NCBI GenBank assembly: GCA_947184155.2
Contig: CAMXCT020000491.1
Span: 502,345-566,344, forward strand
Direction of reading: 5' to 3'
Source of the DNA: Cladocopium goreaui
Lineage: Eukaryota; Sar; Dinophyceae; Suessiales; Symbiodiniaceae
DNA length: 64,000 nucleotides
Part shown: piece by piece, positions 59,401 to 64,000 of the stretch
How the letters are laid out: the number at the start of each line of letters is the position of its first letter
How positions within the stretch are numbered: the stretch's first letter is position 1
The notes under the pieces: generated by a model
The model's database searches: none
The model's input: the letters and a program-made list of their open reading frames with translations, nothing else
Told to the model about the DNA's origin: nothing
Made by a program: the position numbers and the translations under genes

Positions 59401-62400
59401 CGTACTCGGTTTCACTATCATGAGCTACTCCCTCATCCACGCCTTCTTCCTCGGCACCTTCTGCTTTTGCAGCAACCATTGCAAAAAGACGTAACAGATC
59501 ACAATCTTTCTTGAACTGTCCACTGTTCAAAACACGACAAGAGCTATCAATAACCGGCACCCGGCCGTCTACATTAAGCTCGATGACTCCCATGTCCGGA
59601 CGAATGAAGTAAGGCCTACCATCAGCTGGCCACACGAAACTGTAACCCTGTTCCATACACCTGACCCCAACCGAAAGAACAGCAGGAGTTTCCTCAAGAA
59701 TGTATGGTGAAAATGGCTGATGTAGGGCATCGACCTTTACGTCGGCCACCTCATCCGCTCGTGTCGAACCGTTCGCTGTAGCAAGGCTGATTGGAGTATC
59801 GCTGACACGGCGGTTTGTCGCCTTTGCAGTCTTCAGCATACCCTCACTAATCAAATCCTGTTCACTGCCCGTGTCAACCAACCAAACACATCCATCTTTT
59901 GATGCCGGTGTAGCAACAGTGGGCAAATGAGTGTTACTGACTTTGTTCTTGGGACCGATCATTGCTCTACAGTGGTTGCATGATACTCCCCCTTCTGGGT
60001 CATTGCATCGGAATCGGCATTTGGGCTGCGTCTCACTGCCGAAGAGCTTCACAAGTTCCTGCAACTGTCGGGCCGAAACCTGAGCACGGTGAGCCACGAG
60101 TTTGTCGGGTTTTGGCACTGACTCTGAATCAGGGAACGTCTTCTCATAGATTCGGGGTTTGTGCACTACCTTCCTCTGTTCACCTGTTGCTGGGACTTTG
60201 ATGTATTCCACTTTTGATGAAAACACAATAGCTCTATGGCATTGTTCTTTCATGGCCTTTGTAGCTTTCGGCAACCCTTTTCCCTTTGCTATGCATGCAT
60301 ACCTTTGAGTAATGCATGGCGCAGCTTTTGCACTGGCCTTCTTCTTTGGTGCAGGGCTATTGGTGCGTTTTGGATCCTTTGTGGGTGCAGCTGCAACTTC
60401 ATGTTTGTAAAAACACTTGTCACCACGACGACATTTGCCCTGTTGAAAGTAAGTGCATGGGATCTTGGCCATCTCTTCCTTCGACTTTCTGTTGGGGGAA
60501 CCACTTCTGCTACCACCTTTGCCCTTACCCTTCCTTTTGGGGGTGCCAGATCTTGAGGAATCTTTGACATGCTTGTAGGGACAGTCTTTACCCTTTTCGC
60601 ACTTGCCATCCCTGAACTTGTAGCATATTTTCTCCCCTTTTCCGCTCTGGCTACGACCACGGGTTCGACCTCGGTCGCCCTTTCCTTTGCCGCGATCTTT
60701 GCCCCCCTGAGCGGGTGCAGCGGGCTGAGGCTTTTCGGTCTGCTTGTTCTTTTCAACGATTCTGTTTCTGTTTGAACGGAGTCTTTCTCTATCCAAAAGA
60801 TCACGAATGTTTCTCAACAAGAATGCATAAGACTTTTGTTCTGACTTTTCAGGAGCTCTGTCAAATGCTTCGATGTCATACTTCATCAATTGACATTTTC
60901 GGATTTGTCTGAGTAAGATGTCTCTGAGAACCAAATCATCTGGCGGGGTTTCCATGCCGGCAATTGTGGCGTCCCATCGGTTCAGAAACCTTCTAAGGTC
61001 CTCCACAGATTCTCCAGTGCGAACGACTCCAAGTAGGTCCTCGACGCGGTAGAGACTGCCAGCTTCCTCAGACGTCCTGAAGTAATCTTCAAACATCAAA
61101 AGGACTCTCCTACCTCTGACTTGGATCCCTTTCTTTGATTTCTCATCTTTGAAGTTATGGATCTTTGTTGCTAAATCACCTTTGGCCGAGCGAGTTAACG
61201 CTGCCGACAATTTGGTGTCAAGTGTGATAAATTTCCCAGGTTCCTGCAGCTTTTCCTCCAACTTTTCCCTAGGGGTTTTGTTGTCAAAGACTTCATTGAG
61301 CCAAAGCCAAGCCTCATCGGGTTTGTCAGAGCACGACTTCACTTCATCCCTGACGTGATTACGCCAGTGACGATACGCTTCTGGGGCAGGCATGTCGTTC
61401 AGTTTGATAGTCTCTGCCTCCTTTGTTCGGGGCTTTTCACCATCTGAATCCTTTGAAGTCAGTCTAGTGATGAGATCTAGCAATTGTTGACCTGAAAGAC
61501 CTAAGCCTGCTTCAGCTGCTTTCTTGCCAGGGTCGCTTGCTATTACTGTAGGACTGGGCACACTATGTTCTTGGTTTGCATCATCATCATTTTGTCTTTG
61601 AACTGGCAATGGTGGCAGTTTTGGAGGGGCTGCTGATCCGGCAGGGGTTGTTGAGAACAAGTTGCTCAACCTTTCCTTGGCGTCCATGGCTAAGCTACTC
61701 ATACCAGTGTTTGGCATGGGTTCTGCTCCAGCCTTAGTACCGACCGCTGATTTTGGGGTCATGTACAAATCGACATTGTTCCCGCCTTGTGAATCATCAA
61801 CTTCAACGGCTCTGTCGACATTGATTTCCGGGGCGCTGTACTTGTTGAGCTTCTCCATCAAATCCTCCACTTGTCCCTGCAATTGGAAGTTGAGTTCAGC
61901 AGCTTGGTTTTCCTGCCTACTGCATTCCTCTCTAATCTCCTGGATTACAGCTTGTTCCTCCTTCTTGAAACCTTCCATGCCATTCTTTGCATACTCCACT
62001 GTTTCGTCCACGATTCGTTTACAGTCTGCCTCGAGGCTACCTCTGAGTTCAGAAAACCTTTGTTCGTACTGGGCTGTAACATGGGCTACCTTTTGGTTGG
62101 CTCTTTGCTCAGCTTCCAGTGCAACTGCATTTGCAGCGTTCTTCAGCTTTGCGTTTGCATCGCTAAGTTCCTGTCTCAGTTTTGCTACCTCATGCTCAGT
62201 TGCCGTTTGGGACATTGAATACTCTGACACTAGGTGTTCATGTCTGCGATCAGCTTCTGCACGTTGATGGGCGATTTCACTAAGGCAAATTCCCTCAAAC
62301 TCTTGGTACAGTTGCTGGACCTTTTGTTCCATGAGATGTGTGTGCCTCTCCTCTGCCTCTTGCCTGAAAGCATCAATGTTACCTTCGTTGATGTAGGTAA

Positions 62401-62581
62401 GATTGTTTTGCACGAACTGGAAATAGGCTTGCACTGGCTGTGTGAAGAAACCTTCATCCACTGACATGGGCGTGGGGTTTGTCCCAGCCGGCAAGCTTTG
62501 TTGAGAACCAGTTGATGCAGATACTGTTCCGGTCGAAGGGACAAGGGCACCTCCACCTGTAGCGTCATGCGTTTTGTCCAT
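50495..62581 (-). CDS. Ty1/copia polyprotein (Gag-PR-INT-RT-RNaseH) with long C-terminal extension including a Tpt1/KptA-like domain
   Basis: This is a 4,028-residue single ORF with its ATG at 62581, 26 nt from the 5' LTR. Residues of about 60-260 are coiled coil and 400-620 Gag-like. CCCH zinc fingers (C-x7-C-x5-C-x3-H) lie near 650 and 707. The protease DTGS is at 903. Integrase has an HHCC finger near 1078 and D-D-E near 1120, 1183 and 1216. RT has YVDD at 1804. RNase H (DADHAGEHDSKSTSG, SSTEAE) lies near 2150-2200, and ADILTKPF near 2345. The tail of about 1,670 residues is unusual. It has an LPCVGGSPWGY segment near 2470, an unassigned region at 2600-3080, and a Tpt1/KptA-like domain at about 3190-3430 (RIRAVQGHT, VYHRTTKGNWKGIIENG, GIVFFRTASDGILT, VPPQYI). 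Next come a Pro/Lys/Ala-rich linker, a C-x2-C-x10-C-x2-C zinc site near 3670, and a charged C terminus. No frameshift separates Gag from Pol. Confidence 0.95.
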   Translation of the reverse strand: MDKTHDATGGGALVPSTGTVSASTGSQQSLPAGTNPTPMSVDEGFFTQPVQAYFQFVQNNLTYINEGNIDAFRQEAEERHTHLMEQKVQQLYQEFEGICLSEIAHQRAEADRRHEHLVSEYSMSQTATEHEVAKLRQELSDANAKLKNAANAVALEAEQRANQKVAHVTAQYEQRFSELRGSLEADCKRIVDETVEYAKNGMEGFKKEEQAVIQEIREECSRQENQAAELNFQLQGQVEDLMEKLNKYSAPEINVDRAVEVDDSQGGNNVDLYMTPKSAVGTKAGAEPMPNTGMSSLAMDAKERLSNLFSTTPAGSAAPPKLPPLPVQRQNDDDANQEHSVPSPTVIASDPGKKAAEAGLGLSGQQLLDLITRLTSKDSDGEKPRTKEAETIKLNDMPAPEAYRHWRNHVRDEVKSCSDKPDEAWLWLNEVFDNKTPREKLEEKLQEPGKFITLDTKLSAALTRSAKGDLATKIHNFKDEKSKKGIQVRGRRVLLMFEDYFRTSEEAGSLYRVEDLLGVVRTGESVEDLRRFLNRWDATIAGMETPPDDLVLRDILLRQIRKCQLMKYDIEAFDRAPEKSEQKSYAFLLRNIRDLLDRERLRSNRNRIVEKNKQTEKPQPAAPAQGGKDRGKGKGDRGRTRGRSQSGKGEKICYKFRDGKCEKGKDCPYKHVKDSSRSGTPKRKGKGKGGSRSGSPNRKSKEEMAKIPCTYFQQGKCRRGDKCFYKHEVAAAPTKDPKRTNSPAPKKKASAKAAPCITQRYACIAKGKGLPKATKAMKEQCHRAIVFSSKVEYIKVPATGEQRKVVHKPRIYEKTFPDSESVPKPDKLVAHRAQVSARQLQELVKLFGSETQPKCRFRCNDPEGGVSCNHCRAMIGPKNKVSNTHLPTVATPASKDGCVWLVDTGSEQDLISEGMLKTAKATNRRVSDTPISLATANGSTRADEVADVKVDALHQPFSPYILEETPAVLSVGVRCMEQGYSFVWPADGRPYFIRPDMGVIELNVDGRVPVIDSSCRVLNSGQFKKDCDLLRLFAMVAAKAEGAEEEGVDEGVAHDSETEYVRSRKASDLEQEACSKSHQFCHYPKNPFCKICQKARMMAPPAKKKGGQKRLETKSFGDHIVADHTVIKSNVEEGVKGETVALVMKDIHTQFRHVYPSQTKSSESCVNAFNHFLSHKDEVGAVYTDNSRELIATISELGYRHQTSTEYVDSSKSFVEREIRHMLEGTRTNLVQSGLPLQYWPMAMQHFSMAVNATPQLNGDDAPWKLRFEEDFPGQLIPFGAKILFWNNPKRVDNTSGKTSPTANDGIFLGYHIQPGFAWKGEYLVAKLEALDYHAETGSITVQRARRVELIAGGFVFPLRALKEAKEPKPDRLADNVIADPRPIPFQSELQTEEHAEASEGAIDKSTEAVLDALASDERPAEEPVFPDIKYTPPGTPIPDGYHWDGTRLVKTYKGSKRPESIPSDFWKMLSPKDRQKLVEEEAEKMAVGSGGAASSSASKGPKKKKGAVATARKLRVNPSPSGEPSVSRWEVIPKDRPKFCVPAMPKAVPAKAELHRPELREMIKNKIAELEFKVALELFSAVARLVPKDEVRKNPKAKAALDKEWENLRTKGVWDESRVKECKSIVEEARKKGETVHLGRIFEACYEKGSELPADDPRRKFKGRTVFQGNNVRDQDSDHALFAELGSSPASMEAAKLLDAFGSQPGFSKAQADAIQAYIQALFTGVPTWLSLPRNRWPEHWEKQFWQPMVPLVLALYGHPDSGGIWENHLNSRIGKEGWKQILPDIWQSIFYHAEYNCMLVVYVDDFKLAGPTENMDKAWASIKRAVNIGDPEPYDRYFGCQHVEFNNVTLPRKAHPFAHVFDSQAAAAARTQHRTNDFWQHDPFNKTWTRYHLQPRKKLFEPGDEGGEFVTSLHSERVTMFDKNVEFKGLPVLNMHMSDESSAIVEDDMTVDQKIQTKDFWTGRTIFRYGDEYGNTNQFALPSKNRPGPHRDKREAKNEKKSQRFKSIESVVTNKSGCMNKPVNLVRYDMSSFMESCVDAYCELAKVQKDDLPVVATPFTEAGIARPTLDEKEKPGRLQPIASKVLMKILFAARMARPDLLRATQSLASRVTKWSIECDIALHRLVSYIKSTTDVFMEGFVGDSFEDCQLWLFADADHAGEHDSKSTSGCAMFLVGPNTYFPLNAFSKKQTVVANSSTEAEVVSANHALRAEGIPMLALLEQLGIFKKLSQKAGSNPKPNIPEQNDPVFTRIDKEIDEIRYGNVEGGLSAANINGLKAHFPEFYQVKFMEDNQASITVMGTGNSSTMRYANKTQNICFKWMKQQFEEEQFDLINVGTNWQTADILTKPFTSPTKWEHALRLMAIGKTWIDADKPKVRQVDSKPACPANANDQGGRDGSNSFQRMLIEFCCSSDSKLCTPRQASKGCRLIRVTENEDGTTQGCRKWLAQEVQSFRESNPAGEILLYASLPCVGGSPWGYINSLTDKGAERIEQQQKEFTKLFKSLQKIISEIDGPHFSIAFELSKNCKYWKWPMVQSFLKRQELKLYPFHGCQFGVIDLDGNPMKKGWMIATNMEELSSLSEYVCDGSHTHGQSRGTALKLAENYTFKLTDFIHDCFRSRANQAQTAKNRKRLALPAMSRRSDDSNLSITDKMNVRALKSAGLKTVPQQSNMSEWLAFRKCLDVQGDRHAGWEDIFSTVLASSTILAQGNRTEDLELAAGFMQCFTAQSMATDALTNVPWAKEIRHLSELEHDSLWDLSLPTEYVPGTSRPAVDVVPTIYVVTSDSTLALITGKGKTLKKYTLKEDLGLRKSDMVLEIGHDMLWGKDLQQLCKANVSMIKELMAKYSSHGSAIRVISVIFWSGNEICGEYGVEPLPIWGQREPQGDWNAIMDRVKGNIVWWNNQLKELGVDQAALIGEPDPLTYGLSLIFTTFVDRLKEWFHKEIASDNDRIRWIQNDMLPPRLELRDYFHAFETELNRSEMIGYVMATLHMLHMTDILIPQYNLSLYKRRRPAGEATMRDVPPKMEHLPVRFVQVLNALREKTNKSAPSVSTPESFTAEELRARPTDAGVAEDDDEEGDPWDALDPDEHEGPSVGKAKASHAAPPDPKAKPQTTQEDSTQATSTGEPLQENEIKGTIIPKHALGHLDKYRITLDENINAEVVEHCVVDAHPYELIVKTCWEMDGAKELRYPDRVDRHKTKVNAVTRGQPGQDTSGFDENMWLDLDDFFRMFNQMLPAKLPRMTVEELISLLYWDSKCRFEFQCIAGYQKATRKGLAYWPIRIRAVQGHTKRAMDAASAEDTFNAVEIYALSGAAAIQKMNAKGKKITTPQMCPGVVYHRTTKGNWKGIIENGFVAGGGDRNSSGRAHSYFSEVRVDEKEYVSGLRAERPIEIRVAMAEAVKAGIVFFRTASDGILTSDVVPPQYIISVDDTAKKVNLYRRQQEVAQSAASSGGEVGVQQLVETFEAKASKRTGSTSPAASTGAPTATEFFPGKVKPPPPNVAQLAGMPGYASSRLLPPPPKGEAPKPPAAKVESPKTPPKAPPKPSPKEGTSAPHAPEGPKAVTSEVDAAAKDEPAKKKAALTSVPAAVPAASSAAAFLEPVSKVAPPKAVQKDPKAPVAESPKKTPASTSKSLVPKQKSRPKGDDQPSKKEVKKEDKKPVPVKIEVTQCSRCFAQTCKGQIECDVCGLMLEGVNKADRTKIAERRKAALHKLGLYYDFRGEYLQSITHSQLESLGLLDDQARGSSSPEASLLARAKSRFDRALSLGYVSVADRFAQDATFAESVLNEGENEYDCERYDLLKSAHLPKPGRTKAQVKMGVSEQSQLEHNAMRLVYLDLASRLDVPKSFRYIDQPWFYMYRTEIYSEEEYIDYLNRNPGHNLLLSCTGVDNIAVHDAERHLRWIKGQNEELYKQNAAEKKKQSDRAREQNEAKRKAEQTGAYGQGPSKKGTAKPVARPSTVEVASSSTSASQWLNRPQQSHSREDRQFTNEWQKWHGRWYQKDPRWYFHYKKGEHVYGIKWSGDRFL
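52290..53010 (-). CDS. Tpt1/KptA-like RNA 2'-phosphotransferase domain within the polyprotein
   Basis: Tpt1/KptA enzymes transfer an internal RNA 2'-phosphate to NAD+. Residues of about 3190-3430 follow the family order. A winged-helix-like start (LDLDDFF, KCRFEF) comes first, then IRAVQGH with the catalytic Arg context. The ADP-ribosyltransferase-like half follows: YHRTTKGNWKGIIENGF, HSYFSEV, and RPIEIRVAMAEAVKAGIVFF running to PPQYI. A DRH (Arg-His) pair sits upstream, where the family has its conserved Arg-His, but alignment there is loose. Activity is not proven. Confidence 0.78.
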
Positions 62582-62607
62582 GGCTTTAGAGACTACGGCT
62601 GATAACC
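62582..62607 (-). promoter_or_regulatory. Leader and probable primer-binding site
   Basis: Sense strand after the 5' LTR reads GGTTATCAGCCG before the ATG. It resembles, with one extra base, the GGTATCAG complement of initiator-Met tRNA used by many copia elements. The match is imperfect, so the primer is uncertain. Confidence 0.45.
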
Positions 62608-62776
62608 TGTATTTTCAGGTTTCAGCAAGGGTTAACCTAGTTATACCCAAATGGACTGATAAACCTAAACAGGGGAAGAAACCGTTAAGCTAGCGACCCA
62701 GCGCCTTTTATACTGAGCCGCAATGCTGTCAGATACATCTATGATACAGCTATGTTTTACATGGGGTGCAAATACA
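62608..62776 (-). repeat. 5' LTR, 169 bp
   Basis: Same TG...CA termini as the 3' LTR and one mismatch to it. By position it should carry the element promoter, but I cannot point to a specific TATA box. Confidence 0.95.
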
Positions 62777-62781
62777 ATTTT
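62777..62781. repeat. Target site duplication, right copy (ATTTT)
   Basis: Exact match to 47135-47139. Confidence 0.92.
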
Positions 62782-62984
62782 ATCTTCAGTCTATCAGATT
62801 TATTTCCCATATATGGCTTTTTTTTGCCAAGCAGCTTGACGATGTTCCAAATGAGAGGTCTGCACCTCAGTCAATGAGATCCCGCAGGAAACAGAATGTT
62901 TAACCACTAGTGCAGTGATGGGTTAATATGGAGGTTTCCTAAAATGGGGATCCCCAAAACCATGGGTTTCAATACAAATATATA

Positions 62985-63060
62985 CTGGTTGGTGGTGTCA
63001 ACCCTCTGAAAAATACTATTCCCAATATATGGAAAAATAAAAAATGTTCCAAACCACCAC
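62985..63060. repeat. Family 1 TIR element, shortened
   Basis: CTGGTTGGTGGTGTCAACCC to CCAAACCACCA, 76 bp; the right TIR is truncated. Confidence 0.75.
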
Positions 63061-63952
63061 TTATTTATCACTTTATATACTATAATATGGTCCATGTGTT
63101 TGGATGATTGGGTGTACCCCACCAGTGAATACAAGTTGTTTTTTCCTAGCAAAATCACTGGGTCTCAGCACAAAAGAGGAATGGCTTGATTAAATTTAAG
63201 GGGAAGTCCATTTCGGAAAACCATGCCCACATTTTAAAAATATACATATATATATATATCATGAAGGTGTTCCTGCAATTCTTCCCCTGAAATTATGGGT
63301 GGTAAAACAGATCAAGAAGAAACCATGTATGTAGTGTACCCTCCCCCGAATTAATCACCCTGAAAATAGCCTATGTTCAGTGGAAAGTATATAATCTTCC
63401 AACCCCCTGGCAAGGCCTCCATAAAAATGAAGGAATGCTAACATCCCATGGCCCAACCCACATGATCCAACTTTACGGTAGCAAACCTTCAGTCCGATCT
63501 CCTGCTCAAATGGTCGCTTCCAGGTAACAGACATGAGCAAATGGAGCAGTGAAGATGCTCAAAAAGTTACCCCAGCAGGATAAAAACCTTTCCGAAACGG
63601 CTCTAAAACACGTCAAATCCCCATGGATGATCAGTGGCTGATCCCGTCATCTGAGGATGATCCAGTATGTACGAACCAGAAATGGGGGAAAAAAATGCCC
63701 GGAATCATCTCCAAGTTGTGGCCGAACATCTATCCATGCTTGGATGATCTTGGATGTTTCAGGAATTGCAGGTGAAAATCAGCAGTTCATCCGAATGGGC
63801 TTCATCCACGGATTATATCATGGTGATCAACCACATACCAACCGCAATGCACATCATTTACATTCATTTACCAGTGCCATCCAACTGTTGGTTAAAATGT
63901 CCGTTGAAATGCTCCATGAAATGGTTGCTTGAATCCAATTCTTGCTGAGTAA

Positions 63953-64000
63953 ATCTCTGGTAAACATACAAAAAACTGATGGGAAAATCACCATTTTTTA
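63953..64000. repeat. Family 2 TIR element, cut by the window edge
   Basis: AATCTCTGGTAAACATACAAAAAAC runs into the end of the window. Confidence 0.65.

Larger units (their letters stand above)
47140..62776 (-). mobile_element. Complete 15.6-kb Ty1/copia-type LTR retrotransposon
   Basis: All parts are present on the minus strand: the 5' LTR (62608-62776), a 26-nt leader, one 4,028-codon polyprotein ORF (62581-50495), a 3.2-kb 3' region with tandem repeats, a purine tract, and the 3' LTR (47140-47308). The domain order protease-integrase-RT-RNase H identifies Ty1/copia. The LTRs differ at one of 169 positions, and the ORF has no break, so insertion was recent and the copy may be active. It is about three times the usual copia length (around 5 kb), because of the coding tail and the 3' repeats. 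I see no env-like gene. Confidence 0.97.
62782..64000. other. Non-coding flank right of the retrotransposon
   Basis: Contains a family 1 element (62985-63060), a short (TA)n tract near 63245, and the start of a family 2 element at 63953. No supported gene. Confidence 0.6.

Noticed and set aside
50747-62568. Many plus- and minus-strand ORFs of 60-270 codons overlapping the polyprotein
   Set aside because: They are other-frame shadows of the GC-balanced 12-kb coding region and carry no independent motifs.
1-64000. CRISPR arrays, rRNA and tRNA genes
   Set aside because: No spacer-repeat arrays, rRNA-like sequence or convincing tRNA cloverleaf was seen by eye; a tRNA scan would be needed to exclude tRNAs fully.

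Overview
The window looks like nuclear DNA of a dinoflagellate; no species is assigned. Short coding exons of 21-106 bp sit in long AT-rich introns. Several introns begin with GC instead of GT, and most acceptors read AG followed by G. The introns are packed with short hairpin elements carrying terminal inverted repeats (TIRs). A giant single-ORF Ty1/copia-type element is also present. Every host gene I could assemble lies on the minus strand. That fits the unidirectional gene order known in this group.

Positions 1-10.6 kb hold the 5' (GTPase) half of a GUF1/LepA (elongation factor 4) gene, read right to left. I joined nine exons in consistent phase, and a tenth is tentative. One of its introns contains a decayed bacterial-type polynucleotide phosphorylase (PNPase) fragment. 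Positions 10.6-18 kb have only isolated exon candidates. Positions 18.1-19.9 kb encode a two-exon, about 498-residue membrane protein whose single intron holds a hairpin element. Positions 20-47 kb are mostly intron or intergenic DNA with repeats. From splice signals and phase I assembled partial genes at 22.9-24.2, 31.2-32.7, 35.5-36.0 and 43.7-45.5 kb, none of which I recognise.

Positions 47,140-62,776 are one complete LTR retrotransposon on the minus strand. Its 169-bp LTRs differ at one base and are flanked by the 5-bp duplication ATTTT. Its intact 4,028-codon ORF starts 26 nt after the 5' LTR. The order is coiled coil/Gag, two CCCH zinc fingers, aspartic protease, integrase, reverse transcriptase and RNase H, then about 1,670 extra residues. 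That tail includes a clear Tpt1/KptA-like RNA 2'-phosphotransferase domain. The roughly 3.2-kb 3' untranslated part carries a triplicated block full of small palindromes.

Three families of short TIR elements run through the rest of the window: family 1 (CTGGTTGGTGG ends), family 2 (TACCCTCTGGT ends) and family 3 (a GGATCC-containing hairpin). They number about 18, 26 and 4 copies. Exon calls rest on reading frame, splice signals and phase only; transcript data would settle them.
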